From positions 1 through 64,000 of the forward strand of contig QNGE01002434.1 of assembly GCA_008508345.1 (NCBI GenBank): a DNA stretch of 64,000 bases, in the 5' to 3' direction. Within the stretch, counting starts at the first letter, position 1. Each line of letters opens with the position of its first letter. This DNA is from Paragonimus westermani (taxonomy: Eukaryota; Platyhelminthes; Trematoda; Plagiorchiida; Troglotrematidae). Below the pieces are notes generated by a model. That model saw only the letters and a program-made list of their open reading frames with translations. It was not told where the DNA came from and did not search any database. Shown piece after piece: positions 1 through 11,079 of this stretch. The translations under genes were made by a program, and so were the position numbers.

Positions 1-716
1 GGGCAGAGTTCGAGCACATGCTCGAACTCGGAATAATACGCCATTCCAAGAGTTCATGGGCTTCACCGTTGCATATGGTCTCTAAGAAGTCAGGTGATTG
101 GTGTTCAAGCAGTGATTGCCGCGGGCTAAACAAAGCAACCGTCCGTGACCAATACCTAATCTCGTATATTTAGGATTTAACTACTTGTTCGTATGGGAAA
201 ACACATTTAGCAAGGTAGATTTAGTAACTGTTTATCACCAGATCCCGGTAACCAGAGAAGATATACCCAAAACCGCAGTTATATTCCCTTTTGAATTTCT
301 TCCGAATACCATTTGGTTTGAGCAACGCAGCTCAAACTTTTCAATTTTTCATTCATGAAGTGACACGCGGTTTGGACTTCGCCTACTCCTATCTGGATGA
401 TATTCTAGTGGTCAGTTCTTCACAAGACCACCTTGCGCATATTCGCACCTCACTGGGGCGTTTGACTCAACATAGTGTCAGAGTTAACCCCACCAAATGC
501 GAACTAGTTAAGACCACAACAGAATTTCTGGGCCACAAGATCTTAGAAAATGGAGTCGCCGCACTCACGGTGGGGTCACAGCCATCCGTGAATACCCCGT
601 GCCAAATTACTCTAAGCAACTTCATCATCTTATTGGTCTGCGTGGTACATTGCATGCATATAATGCAGCCAATGACCAGTCCTCTCCGTGGAGGTGATCG
701 CAAATTTCAGTTTGAA
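1..716 (+). pseudogene. Gypsy-A copy 1 reverse transcriptase
   Basis: This is the pol reverse transcriptase, which would copy the element RNA into cDNA inside virus-like particles. Visible in order are the N-terminal region at 1-170, a motif A-like VDLVTVYHQIP near 220-250, FGLSNAAQTFQFFIHEVTRG near 312-370, and the catalytic YLDD box near 392-403 within an open stretch at 291-719. The part before 290 needs frame changes and has a stop near 170. The catalytic box is intact here, unlike in copy 2, but the gene as a whole is broken. Confidence 0.85.
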
Positions 717-1165
717 TAGGCTGCACGCACTGCGTTCGCTAAACTCGAGGATTTGGTGGGCGACTTAGTTCTCCTTGCTCAATCTGATCCGAACGCACCA
801 CTGTCAGTCGCAACCGACGCTTCGAAAACAGCTGTCAGTGTTGTGTTGCGGTAGTTCGTTGGAAGGCAGTGACAACCGTTAGGTTTCTTCTGCAAACGTT
901 TACAACCTACGAAATTTCTCTAGAGCACGTTCAGTAGAGGATTGCTAGCCATCTACTTAGGGATCCGCCGCTTCCGCCATTTGATGGGTGGCAGGGCCTT
1001 TACGGTTTAAACCGATCATAAGCCGCTAATCAATTCCTTGAGCACCTCATTCGACAAGCATTTCCCTAGGGAAGTTAGGTACCTGGACGATACCTCTCAG
1101 TTTACGATTGATATACGACATGTTTCAGGTACCGAAGACACTGTCGCGAACGCTGATTGACGGGT
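717..1165 (+). pseudogene. Gypsy-A copy 1 RNase H
   Basis: The region lies directly downstream of the RT and aligns with 30,590-30,995 in copy 2. The catalytic-type sequence ATDASKTAVSVVL is seen near 811-850, and the end of the domain (SQFTIDIRHVSGTEDTV) near 1,098-1,146. Several stops interrupt it. RNase H degrades the RNA strand of the RNA-DNA hybrid during reverse transcription. This copy is useful because it shows what the uninterrupted junction looked like where copy 2 carries a LINE insertion. Confidence 0.75.
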
Positions 1166-1319
1166 TCATAACCCAAGCACATCTGCCAGCAATGGCGTCA
1201 TCCTGGCGTCCAAAGCCGTGGCGCAAGCCACTGGGCACTTTCGTCAGATAAGCTTTCTTAATATTTTACCTGTACCTCTGGCATATTTAAAGGGGAAATT
1301 CCCTTCCGACACCCCCCAA

Positions 1320-2520
1320 AGCACACACCACATCCCGTGGCGTTCGAGTTTTCCCGCTGCATAGTGTTCAATACACTGTAGAATTCGCATCTTCCTGGCA
1401 TATGCGCTTCAGTTAAGCTTGTCACTGAACGTTCCGTACGGTCTAAGGTGAACCGGACTGCGGAAATTGGGCCGTCCCTATCTCCAATGCCAACGTTTCG
1501 AAATCCGCAGTCATACGATTAACCCCAGTGACACATTTCCTCAGCTGGATGCACGTTTTCGCCATGTGCACGTCAGTCTGGTGGGAGCCTCACCACCCTC
1601 AATCGCCCCTATTCACTTGTTAACGTGTGTTGACCGCTTCACAAGACGGCCTGCAGCCACACCGTTACCTACTTTCTCGGGAACGGTAGCCAGCACTTCT
1701 CGGGAATGTTGGATGGCGCAATTTGGCTGATCTGAAGTGGTGAGCACGGATGGTGGAACACGCACTGGACGACATTTCGAGATTCTATGGAACACCTCAA
1801 AATGCGAACACGTTTGCATTATGGCTTAACATCCGGAAACAAATGGGATGATCGAACGTTTTTGTTGTCAGTCGAGATCCGCTGTTGTTTCGTATGCCAG
1901 TTCTTCGTGGAGAGCGGCATTCTAGTTAGTTCTTTTAGGACTGTGAAACACGCTTGCGGGGGGCTTCTGAGCGAATGCAGCTGAACTAGATTCAGGTTGC
2001 ACGCCTAGGTTACCAGATCAACTCATTATACTTGCACCTCCACCACCGTACGACTGTGGTAACTATGCAGCTCGTTTGGTGCACCGCCGGCAAAAGCTAC
2101 GTCCCGTGCAGCCTAGGGAACAATCATCTGTGCATATGCGTGCTAAAATGTCTTTTGTTACTCAGGTGTTTGTACGTACGGATGACTTGCGTCGACCACC
2201 GCAACCCTCATACGTCTTACCTTATCGCTTTCTTGCAAGAGACACGAAAACCTTTACTGTTGGCCGCAAAGGCAAACTCGGCTTAGCTTCTGTCGACAGG
2301 CTGAAACCAGTATTTATGGAGGGGGCATCAGCCGCACTTCCTCTGTCGACAAGTGGTGTTCCTCGCTTCGAACCCACGGTGGCAGCAAAGCGTGTTCCGC
2401 CCCCGGAACCCTCTACGGTTTTCTAGAGTACCACAACACCGACCCCTGTTCCTTTTACGTAAAGGAATAATCGTCTTGGTAGGTGGCCTCTCAAGCCCGT
2501 AGGTTTGGCGGAGCCTGTTT
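1320..2520 (+). pseudogene. Gypsy-A copy 1 integrase
   Basis: Integrase inserts the cDNA into host DNA. This stretch aligns with 38,420-39,480 in copy 2, for example the KLVTERSV stretch near 1,415 and the LLTCVDRF box near 1,618-1,641, which is in the catalytic core. The frame changes repeatedly and open pieces are short (1,467-1,730; 2,076-2,426). The zinc-binding N-terminal part is barely readable here. It is clearly dead. Confidence 0.7.
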
Positions 2521-3729
2521 GCGCCTCTTATTTCTGAAATGACGTCTCGCAATATAACGTAAAACACACATACGGACTCATCTGTTCTGATGCTTGCTTA
2601 CTCGTGCTTCTCCGAATTATTGTATGCCTGGACTTAGAGGCTTCCAGAAAAATATACTGTCGTCTGTCTGTCTGGTGCTTGTCTTGGTTACAAGGTGCTT
2701 TGTTTGTGAAGAAGACAATGTTTCTTTCCACTTTCGCGGCTTTTGCAGTTCTGTTGCATTTTCTGGTCAACGTACCAGACGGTGTTTTCCAGGACCACAT
2801 ATATTCGCACATCAACTCAATTTTTCTCAAATCTATTACCCACAGAGAAGGTCATCAAAAAAAAGAGAAAGGGACAACAGTGACGATCAAAGTTGTAGTA
2901 AAACGGTGTGTTCGGCTGGCAAATCATTATCAGTTTCGGCTGTGGATAGAATTCTACGTCCCAAGGGCCTACAGTGGAAGGCCTTAACTCGGTAGATTGG
3001 GCAAAGTGCGTCCATCAAATAGAGAGAGCCACTCGAACATGCCAGACGCGATAGTATGGCGCCGTTGGAACAGACTGAGCGGTGTTCAGGGACCCGTCCA
3101 GATAAACTTCTGGTCGTGCGGCCAATCTAAGCGGTACCGCAGGAACAAGTGAGTGAGTATACGCAAAACGAGGCTGCAGAAACAGGCACTTTATCTTTTA
3201 GGCCCGTACACAGAACCGGAAGGACAAAAAGTGGACGCGTAATTTGGCGGCTTAAAATGTACTAACAGCCTTTGTGGGTCTGCGTGTGATACTCCAGATT
3301 GGCGTGTCCCCCTTGAAGGGTAGTCCTATATGCAGTCTTCTTCCCGCCAAATGGAGCTGGACCCTTTCACTGTTTGAGCGCGGTCGATTGTATCTGAATA
3401 TCTATCTCTGCCCTCCGTTTGATTACATAGGTAGTCTATGGCCTGTTTTGGCGGGACGTTGGTAAATAAGGATGCGACCTTAGGAGAAGACAGTGATTGT
3501 CCAGCCAAAATTGAGATCTTTCCTTACAATCATCAGATCAAAGAAGTCGCGTAAGCCGTATATCGAGAGCATCTGTCTGAGGGGACCTAGAATTTGTGGT
3601 AACCACTTGACTAGTGATTCATATAGAGAGATAACACAATACAAATTCTCAAAATGCACCTCTAAACCCAATTATCTCGCCTTGTACATATAACCCCTAC
3701 CACTTTTAGCCAAACCTATAGTTGTACAA
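2521..3729. other. Post-integrase region of Gypsy-A copy 1, then unassigned sequence
   Basis: From about 2,580 to 3,000 the sequence weakly follows the noncoding tail of Gypsy-A copy 2 (39,560-39,950), including a shared stretch around GTATGxxTGGACTTAG. From 3,000 to 3,729 I see no gene, RNA or repeat that I can name. Short ORFs there look random. Confidence 0.5.
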
Positions 3730-4190
3730 TTTTGGTTCTTTTATTCCGCCTTTCACGTAAGTAGTGCTTCCTGGTTTTTCTAAGTTACAGTTGACAAACC
3801 GCGGTTCAAGCAAACACCGGTCGCAGATGACCGTCGCACAGTGCTGAAGAATATTACTCCGGTTCTCAAGAGTATTTAATGTTAGGCAGCTCGCCGTGAT
3901 TGCGAAGAGATGCATCATAGACTAGATAATCTGACTAAAAGCACTGCGGCGAGGTCACCTTGAAAATTCCCAAATTTTCGAACGCCCTGCAACGTGAGAG
4001 ATTTCACATCAGTACCACCGTACCTTTTCACATCACCGTATGAAGGTAACTTTACTAAAACCACTTACATCAAAGTTAATGTGTTGCCGTGGGTAACGCA
4101 GCTTTATTTGAGGCAGTGTAATGAATCCGTGTCGCTTTCATCTCTGCAAGTTACATTTCTCGGAATAACGATGATTCAGCCACTGCTGCC
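3730..4190 (-). repeat. Unclassified dispersed repeat R1, copy 1 (inverted relative to copy 2)
   Basis: The reverse complement aligns over about 450 bp with 42,350-42,765. Both copies contain the block GCATCTCTTCGCAATC and an adjacent ACCGGAGTAAT block. On the minus strand an open stretch (3,706-3,918) encodes a peptide with CDRCLL and FVNCNLEK, which are also readable in copy 2. Another frame carries FGNFQGDLAAVLLVRLSSL, close to FGDFQGDFAAALLFRLSSL in copy 2. A GT...AG segment of about 37 bp precedes it. I do not recognise the family. It could be a duplicated exon-bearing gene fragment or part of an unknown element. LINE-C begins where the similarity stops. Confidence 0.7.
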
Positions 4191-4204
4191 TTATCTGCGG
4201 CCTT

Positions 4205-4673
4205 ATCTCAGATGCCATCTTCTTTGATTTTGCCAAAGCTTTTGAACGTGTCCCACACGGCCCACTGAAACACAAACCGGAAGCCTATGGTACTCAAGGG
4301 GAGGTTCTTTGCTGGATTGCCTCTTTTTTCGTTAATACAACTTTCAGAGCTAAGACCGAATCAGACCTTTCCTCTCCCTCTCTCATTTCCGCAGGAGCTT
4401 CCCAAAGGTCAGTGCTAGGTCCTCAGTTTTTCCTCATTCACATCAAAGACCCTCCGACCAATGTCCACAGAAACGCCGTCTATACGCCGACGACCTGAAA
4501 ATTTAGAATGCCACTGATACCGGTGCACTATAGATTGATCTTGACGCGATCAAGCACTGGTCGGAAGATTGGAATCCCCACTAAATGACTGTAAGTCTGA
4601 CCACATGCCACTCGGTGGAGGTTGCGGCAATGCCATTAAAATTCATACTGTGTTCAGCACTGTAGATATCATG
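4205..4673 (+). pseudogene. LINE-C reverse transcriptase, upstream part (split by RTE-A)
   Basis: This is a CR1/Jockey-type non-LTR RT fragment. Recognisable pieces in order are IFFDFAKAFERVPH (motif A) near 4,216-4,260, SAGASQRSVLGPQFFLIHI near 4,390-4,445 (motif B), a YTPTT remnant of the YADD box near 4,480-4,495, and the thumb-side stretch with IDLDAIKHWSEDW near 4,535. Frames shift between pieces. The 5' part of the LINE (endonuclease, ORF1) is absent, which is normal for a 5'-truncated LINE copy. The reading continues at 9,169 after the RTE-A insertion. Confidence 0.8.
4664..4673 (+). repeat. Target-site duplication of RTE-A, left copy
   Basis: The sequence AGATATCATG occurs here and, identically, at 9,169-9,178. 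Between them lies the complete RTE-A element. LINE-C coding sequence reads straight from one to the other if one copy and the insert are ignored. Confidence 0.85.
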
Positions 4674-4689
4674 CCTGACCTTTTCTGCT

Positions 4690-5070
4690 ACCTTGGCGTG
4701 GTGGTCAGGCTTGTGTGTTTTCTCGATCCGGAGGTCTGTGCTGATTAGGACTTCGGTCCTTGCAGGTTCAACCTTGCCAGATTGGCCAAAGGGGAGCAGT
4801 CAGACGAAAAGCAGATGCGTGCGTTTGTTGTGCGTGGTCGCTGTATGTTATGGCTCCGTTGTGGATTCACTGGGCAAGGTGCTTGTTTTTGCCTTGGCCG
4901 ATTGTATATCTGCCTGCTTGGATCGTGTGTACAGTGTAACTGTTTCTGTGAGTGGGTGCTGGATTTGCTTTGATATGCCCGTCGATCCTCTCCTTGGTGG
5001 TTGATGCTACCTCGTCTGCGTGTGTGTGTGTGTGGGTCACCTGCTGCCTTACGGTTTAGGCTTTTTAGCC
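4690..5070 (+). other. RTE-A leader / possible ORF1-like region
   Basis: The leader starts with a stretch readable as AWWSGLCVFSIRRSVLIRTSV. The minus strand at 49,315-49,467 encodes a parallel peptide (AKWSGLCTVLIRRATLTRTPV) from an ATG; here that ATG is TTG. The conserved spacing of W, SGLC, IRR and RT suggests a translated leader, but only about 40 residues are comparable. A GT dinucleotide run sits at 5,020-5,034. Confidence 0.5.
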
Positions 5071-5370
5071 ACATGCTATGATTGAGGGCCCTAATCGCTC
5101 TCCTGCACAGGTCTGGTTGTCCTGGCAGCATCCAAAGCCCATACACACAATCATGATACGAACTAAACCAAATACCATACTGCATCAGCCGTTGCGCAGG
5201 ATAAACCGGGTCGCCCTATCTGCTGCATATGGCAGGGTATATAGGCGAAAATATGCTACTGACAGACACTCACCCTCATACTTCCCCCCATCCACGGGCC
5301 CCCGAGCAGATAATGTTCAATTAGATTTCAGTGCCCAGAATACCAACGTGGGACAGGCCCGGGGTCGCAA

Positions 5371-6190
5371 GACGTTTACGATTGTGACGTGGAACGTGCG
5401 TAGAATGCTGATTCGATGCGGCGCCACAGAACGACCGTAACAACGCACCGCCCTGATCGCGATAGAACTGCGCCGGTATCGAATCGACGTAGAAGCCTTG
5501 AATTAGACAAGACTTACAGACCAAGGTAAGTTGCGGGAAGCAGGTGCTGGGTACGTCTTCTACTGGATAGTTTACCCGGCATACAGTGTTCGGGAGCATG
5601 ATGTCTGTTTTGCAGTCGCTGGTCGCATCAATGTTTTGATGGTAGGCGAACCGCACGGCATCAGCCCTTAAAGACTGTCGATGCGCCTGCGACTCGGTCG
5701 AGGTAAGTGTGCTACATTTGTTAGTGTTTATGGTCGAACTATGTGTCACACTGATGATACAAAGGACCAGTTCTATGATCAGCTGTCCGCCACAATCCGG
5801 TTGGCGCCGGTGAGTGACCGACTCTTTGTTCTGAGCGACTTGAACGCTAGAGTTGGGTGCGACTCGTTAGCTTGGCCATGAGTCCTCGGACCCTACGGCA
5901 TTGGTTCAGGCAACCAGAACGGTGATCGTCTGTTGCACCTATATGCTACTCACGAACTGGCTATAACGAACACCTGATTCCAGCTGGATGCCAGGGACAT
6001 CACGGCGTGGACTCATCCACGAAGCAGCCATCACCATCTGCTTGAATACGCGATTGTGCGGTAGCGTGACATTCGTGAAGTGCTCATCACGTGGGTGATG
6101 CGCGACGCTGAATGTAGCACGGATCATAGGCTGGTCAGGACAAAATTGTTTATTCGTATATGTAAGCCTGTTTATTGTTAATCTTTTGGA
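5371..6190 (+). pseudogene. RTE-A endonuclease domain
   Basis: This is the APE-like endonuclease that nicks target DNA for target-primed reverse transcription. The start motif TFTIVTWNVRR is at about 5,374-5,406. A degenerate VLSDLNARVG (usually GDFNA) is near 5,828-5,857, with the Asp-Asn pair altered by spacing rather than lost. TDHRLV, the usual SDH box, is near 6,120-6,137. At least five stops and several frame changes separate these motifs. Confidence 0.8.
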
Positions 6191-7790
6191 CGAGGGCAGA
6201 AGTTTGATATCAGACGGCTGGAGAACTGGGAGACGAAGACTGCCTTCCAACGTTCAGTTGTCGCCCGTCTGCAAAACGCTCCTGTATCAATTACTACCGA
6301 GGGTATGTGGCAACATCTGAAGGAACAGATTATGGCAGTAGCCACCAAGACGATTGGTGTGGAGCGCAAGAAACGCCCGGACTGGTTCGATGAAAACAAC
6401 GTGGCTATCTGCAAGCTGGTACGGGAGAAGAATGCCGCGTTCGCTACATTTACACTGGACCCGGTCAATGGAGCGAAGAAGACTAGGTTCCGGAATATTC
6501 GCCGTCAACTGGCCGAGCGTGTTCGCGGAATTAAGGACAACTGGTGGAGGAAACGGGGCGAGCACACGCAGGGTTCCGCAGATCGTCGGCAACACGCGGA
6601 GTTCTACGATTCGCTTAAAGCAATCTTCGGTCCATGTATCCAGTCTACTAAAGCACTGGTAGACGTGGACACCGGCTGTTCTTGCAGCCAGCCGGAGAAT
6701 ATCATGAAAGTCTGGCGTAAACACTTCGGCAGCCTGTTAAACCGCCCTACTACAATTGATTGGGCGACTGTTAACAGTCTGACGCAACAGGACGTCAACT
6801 CTTCGTTTGCTCTAGCCACCGACTTGCTGGAGTTGCAGAGAGCGGTTGGTCAACTGCGCAACGGGCAGGCTGCAGGTGAGAATGAGCTGCCATTTGAGAT
6901 GCTAAAGAATGGCAGGCCGGCGTTGGAACGCGCTCTGATCCAGCTGGTTCACTACATTTGGTAGCACAAGGCGATGCCGCAAGACTTAAAGGACACCCTT
7001 GTCGTCTCTTTGTTCAAAAGCAAGAGTAGCAAGCGATGGGCCGACAGCTACCGCGGTATCGGCCAGCTGAGCTTTGCAGGCAAGGTATTTTCCGGAATTC
7101 TCCTGAACCGATTGAATGTAACCGTTCTGGAGGAGAATGTTCGAGAGAAGATGTGTGGGTTTCGGGCGAGTCGGCGTATGACTGACCTGCTTTTTGCTGC
7201 TCGACAGCTGCAGGAGAAGTGCCAGGAACGGAATCGGCTCCTGTATGCCCTGTTTGTGAACTTTACCAAGGCGTTCGATTCCGTGAGCCGCGAGGCGCTG
7301 TGGACGGTGCATGGTAAGTTTGGATGTCCAGGTAAGTTCGTCAATATGGTTAGATTGTTGCATGTGGGCATGAAGGCGAAGGTGAAATCGTGTGGATCGA
7401 CCTCTGGTGAGTTTGACATCGTCACTGGCGTGAAGCAGGGTTGTGTTCTAGCCCAAGCCCTATTTGACTGCCATGGTAACAGTTGGTTTTCAGAACACTG
7501 GAGAGGATGGTGTGGAGGTCGAGTACAGGACGAACGAGCGTCTCTTGAATGTCCGACGTTTCGGCGCCCCAAACCGGCTACGGACCTCAAGGATGCGCAT
7601 GCTTCTGTTCGCAGATGACAGCGCATTGCTAACTAACGGTGAAGCGAAGCCGCAACATCCGGCTATAACCTTCTCTTCAGCAGCATCGAAGTTTGATTTG
7701 GACATCAACACAGGTAAGACGTTTACGTTCTTTCAGCCTCCTCCTGGTGGAGGTGCTGCTTGTGTATCTTCACCCTAAATTCGCATCGCC
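6190..7790 (+). pseudogene. RTE-A reverse transcriptase
   Basis: The RT is well preserved. One frame runs from about 6,190 to 7,618 with a single TAG at 6,962-6,964. Visible pieces are the linker with KVWRKHFGSLLNRP near 6,705, NGQAAGENELPFEML near 6,860, DSYRGIGQLSFAGKVFSGIL near 7,042 (a finger motif), FVNFTKAFDSVSREALW near 7,252-7,302 (motif A) and DIVTGVKQGCVLAQALF near 7,414-7,466 (motif B). A frame change near 7,465 moves to LLFADDSALLTNG at 7,602-7,640 with an intact FADD catalytic box. Inactivated by few lesions. Confidence 0.85.
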
Positions 7791-8690
7791 GGGGACACTG
7801 TGAATAGTTGCGGGGATTTTTGATACTTGGGTAGCAACTTGTCGACAGATTTGTCCATTGACCGCGAGCTGAAAGTGCGTGTGGCGGAAGCTAGTGCCGC
7901 TTTCGGACGTCTTGAAAGGCGCGTCTGAAAGAATCAGCCTGAAGATGGCCACCAAACTGTCTGCCTACCGCCCATTGGTGCCGTTTTTACTGCTGTATGG
8001 CAGTGAGATGGGGACATTGTACCAGCGGAACGTGAGCTATCTGAGCCGCTCCCATGTGCAGTGTCTGAGGCGCATCTTGGGTATCCGGTGGTCGGACATG
8101 ATTCTGAACACTGAGGTAATGCGGCGAGCGGGCATGGACGGGATGGAAGCCATGTTGATGCTGAATCAGCTCCGTTGGCTCGGTCACGTTCGTCGGATAG
8201 GCGATGACTGTATCCCGAAGCAGTTACCGTACGAACAAGTAAGAGCAGATAAGCGAAATCCGGGTGGTCAGAAGCGAAGTTACCAGGATGTTGTGCAGGT
8301 AAGTCTTTCACGTTGTAACACTGATTTCAGATGTTTGGTGGATTTGGCGTTGAACCGGACGGCCTGGAGAAATACGGTATGGGCGGGCGTCCGAAAGTTC
8401 AACGAGCAATTATTGTGCGGTCGCGAGCGGAAGTGTGCAGTACGCAAGAGAACCATCGGTGCCTTAGGTCGCGAGGACTTGATTATATGGCGTTGTGATG
8501 TGTACGGCCGTGAATACGCTGGCCGTTTGGGGCTAGTAAGTCACCAACGTACTCATAGTACCCCGTCGGCGAAGGGGCGACGAGCACGCTGGGCTCAGGT
8601 AGGTCATATCAGTGTATTCATTGTACTTCTGTTAATTACTGCTTCGGCCAACATCCTGGTCGTTAACAATTAATCCGCTTCTCTTTTCAG
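7791..8690 (+). pseudogene. RTE-A C-terminal region with zinc finger
   Basis: An open stretch at 7,879-8,673 follows the RT core. Characteristic parts are LLYGSEMGTLYQRNVSYL near 7,990, QCLRRILGIRWSDMI near 8,058, NQLRWLGHVRRI near 8,164, NRTAWRNTVWAG near 8,354, and a C-terminal finger CDVYGREYAGRLGLVSHQRTH near 8,494-8,557. In that finger Cys, Leu, His and His keep C2H2-like order although the second Cys reads as Gly. Such fingers occur at the C terminus of some flatworm RTE-like LINEs, in my recollection. From 8,600 the reading is no longer convincing. Confidence 0.7.
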
Positions 8691-9168
8691 AAACTGGAGT
8701 GTCTGTGGCCTTCTATCCATTCTTTTCTTCGGCTTTGTTGATGTAATGTATGATGAATGGTCTGCCTGGCTTTTCATCGTTCAATGAGAATTTTGCTTTT
8801 TGTCTCAATCTTCTCTGGGATGCACTAACCTGCACTCCTATACTGCAGCGCTTCTTGTATCCCACTTCACACATCTTTCTTCCTAGTTTAGAGCTCGTCA
8901 CTGCAGCCTCTCTCTGCTTAGTTTCTGAGAAATAAGTGTTTCCTTCCTTATTAGCCAATCAACTGGCTAACCAGCATTGACCGGCTGGACAGAAAGGCTC
9001 TACTGGTACAACTCCCGGTCTTATTTCTTCGGGTTTACACTGAATATGTGGTGTGTTGGTGGAACTGCAAGTGGTACAGCGCAGGCCAATTGCATTGGTG
9101 GATAAACGCAGGCATCCTTTGGTTTCGGTGACTGCGACAGGCTAATCCGAATCGGATGTCGCCAGCCG

Positions 9169-9774
9169 AGATATCATGAAAATCGATCTGAAGAAAGATC
9201 TGGGCGTCGTCTAGCCTGTCCTGCACGTATCACCATGGGATTGCGGCAAAAAGGGATTCGCCGCTTTTAAAATGTTTGAGCGCACTTTCCCCCTCTTGGG
9301 CGAGATAGCGTTTTAAAAGTTTTACGAGATTTCATGAGACCGCTCCTCGACTATGCCAATCAGGTCGTACATACCGGCCTGAAGAAAGACAGACTATCTG
9401 TCAAGTGTCTCCAGCATGCGGCTACGAAGCTAGTCAAGGGCCCGAGCAATGCCACTTACGAGTCTTGCCTTGAAATTCCTGATCTGCACTCACTTGAGTT
9501 TCGAAGACTCCGCGGTGACATAATACTCAGACACTGCTGTAGTGTAGGTCTCTTAGAACAGTTCTTCATTGTGGCGAATGACGACGGCAGGCGGGGAATA
9601 GTCAGAAAGCTTTTCAAGCTCCGTCCTCGGACCTTTCTAAAGCAGCAGTTGTTTTCTTGCAAAGATGTTAACCACTGGAACTGCCTTTTTTCTGAAGTCG
9701 TAGGCAGCGCTTTTAGGGATCGTCCTGTAGCTTTGCTTGATTCTCAATTATCTGAAATTTCATTATGCCAGTGA
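9169..9774 (+). pseudogene. LINE-C reverse transcriptase, C-terminal part (continues from 4,673)
   Basis: The second half of the split LINE-C begins with the right copy of the duplication (9,169-9,178), followed by DLKKDLGVV and GFAAFKMFERTFPLLGEIAF. Then comes an open run at 9,334-9,774 with MRPLLDYANQVVHTGL, EFRRLRGDIIL and VNHWNCLFSEVV. These are the thumb and C-terminal blocks typical of CR1/Jockey-type LINEs. A stop at about 9,205 and one near 9,318 break the frame. The stop after ISLCQ at 9,772-9,774 is probably the natural end. A related fragment lies at 62.7-63.4 kb. Confidence 0.85.
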
Positions 9775-9876
9775 TCTTACTCTGCACTTCTTATTCACTG
9801 TAATCCCCAAGAGTGGTGCTATACCCCTTTTTCAATGGTCGCCTTCCACATCAGCAAACGTTCGCTGACACTGAAC

Positions 9877-10425
9877 TAGGAAAACTGACTGGATTTGGGA
9901 ACCTTGGGCTCCTTTATCGAACCCCTGCATCAATCGTTGAATGGATTTCGTAAGAATCCTTCACAACCCATCATATTTTCGTATTTGGCTACGCAGTTGC
10001 TCACAGATATTGCTTCCAAAGTAATTGGTATACTTGACACCATGCCAAACGAGTCCCCCCACGATAAACTCACGGTTGCAGTTTTAAAAACGTACGACGA
10101 CGTCAGATGAGGTCAAGCTCCAACAGTCACTCGAGTTGAGTGATCGCATTCCCCCTCAGTTGCTTCACCACATGAGATCCCTGGTCGGTGATAAGAGTAT
10201 AGCTGACTACATCTTCAGGCAACTGTGGACCAAATGCCTTCCACTTAACACCTCAGCCATTTTGTCAGTACAGGACTCCGACACCCCAATTAAAAAGTTA
10301 GCAGTGACGGCAGACAAGGTTCACAAGCGTTTCTTCAAGCGTTCCATCAACCATATGTGTGACCATTCTCAAGCTGATAGACAGCAAGAAACGCTTGGTA
10401 ACCTACAAAGTCTCGGGTAACACTC
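9877..10425 (+). pseudogene. Gypsy-B gag
   Basis: This is the capsid-type Gag of a second Gypsy family, 5'-truncated, with no LTR before it. FSYLATQLLTDIASKVIGI near 9,979 and the block with IPPQLLHHMRSLVGDKSIADY near 10,146-10,205 follow the usual Gypsy Gag spacing. FRQLWTKCLPLNTSAILSVQ and the helix with KLAVTADKVHK come next. A stop at about 10,108 and a frame change near 10,130 break it. No CCHC knuckle was found. It starts only 100 bp after LINE-C. Confidence 0.7.
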
Positions 10426-10639
10426 AACTTGAATAACTCAGCTGGGCGCCTCACAAAGGGTCGTAAACGTTTACAAACTCGGCTCCGTTCTTTCTCGTGA
10501 TCTCCCACAGTTGAGCCCCGAACCTCTGGCATCTGTTCTACCACAGACATTTCGGTGGCAACGCCCACACCTATGTGCATATACCAGTCCGCGCACTAAG
10601 GGCAACACCAATCAGGGAGACGACCCGGCCAATTAGTAA

Positions 10640-11005
10640 CCGCGACAGCTGCAGCTGGCCGGTCCAACAGCCGCCTGTTTTATGTCCAGGATAACTCCAC
10701 CGGACTCCCGCTCCTTATTAAGGCTGATGCAGAGATCATCGGTATAACCCAGCTAAAACTAAACGCAATCTCAAACCCTTGGGGCACATCTTACAGGCGG
10801 TCAACAGTTCCAAAATCGTGATCTACGTTCAACACCTCTTGACGATCGACCTTGGACTTTGTCAAAGTTTTCCTTGGATTTTCATCATTGCCGGCGCCCA
10901 ACATCCGATCATCGGCATCGATTTTGTCACCAAGTACGGTTTGGTTGTTAACCTCAGCCGCCTGAAACTTGTGGACAGCGCCACCACTTTGTGTTCAAGG
11001 TGAAA
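10640..11005 (+). pseudogene. Gypsy-B protease
   Basis: This lies between gag and RT as expected. The best block is LDLGLCQSFPWIFIIAGAQH, then PIIGIDFVTKYGLVVNLSRLKLVD, in the open stretch 10,779-11,003. It matches the C-terminal half of retropepsin-like Gypsy proteases (the PIIG[AI]DF motif). The catalytic DTG/DSG lies upstream near 10,720-10,740, where the reading is KADAEIIGI, so the active-site triad appears lost. Confidence 0.65.
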
Positions 11006-11079
11006 ACACCACCATCAACTCGATCGGACTTCGAACGGATTGACCGGAAGCTAACCAGTATGCAGTTCTGTTGAAACAA

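Larger units (their letters stand above)
1..3000 (+). mobile_element. Gypsy-A LTR retrotransposon, copy 1, decayed, cut by window start
   Basis: The order RT, RNase H, integrase is that of a Ty3/Gypsy pol. The first 60 bases match positions near 29,857 closely, so this is a second copy of the element spanning 18.6-40.6 kb. Reading frames are broken many times, so it is a pseudogene. Similarity to copy 2 continues past the integrase into noncoding sequence to about 2.9-3.0 kb (compare 39.5-40.0 kb), where it fades. No 3' LTR matching 40,362-40,646 was found after it. The 3' limit is approximate. Confidence 0.85.
4674..9168 (+). mobile_element. RTE-A: RTE-type LINE, near full-length, inserted in LINE-C
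   Basis: The 4,495-bp element is bounded by a perfect 10-bp duplication. Contents in order are a leader region repeated at 49.3-49.5 kb, an apurinic-type endonuclease, a reverse transcriptase, a C-terminal region ending in a C2H2-like zinc finger, and a 3' UTR of about 470 bp. Stops and frame changes make it inactive, worst in the endonuclease. A fragment of the same family lies at 56.2-57.2 kb. The clade is inferred from the endonuclease-RT layout and motifs. Confidence 0.85.

Noticed and set aside
5020..5034. GT dinucleotide run
   Set aside because: A short microsatellite inside the RTE-A leader, without further meaning that I can support.
8299..8330. A 32-bp GTAAGT...TTTCAG intron-like segment in RTE-A
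   Set aside because: The unspliced frame continues into the conserved NRTAWRNTVWAG block; splicing would shift the frame away from it. The sites are coincidental.
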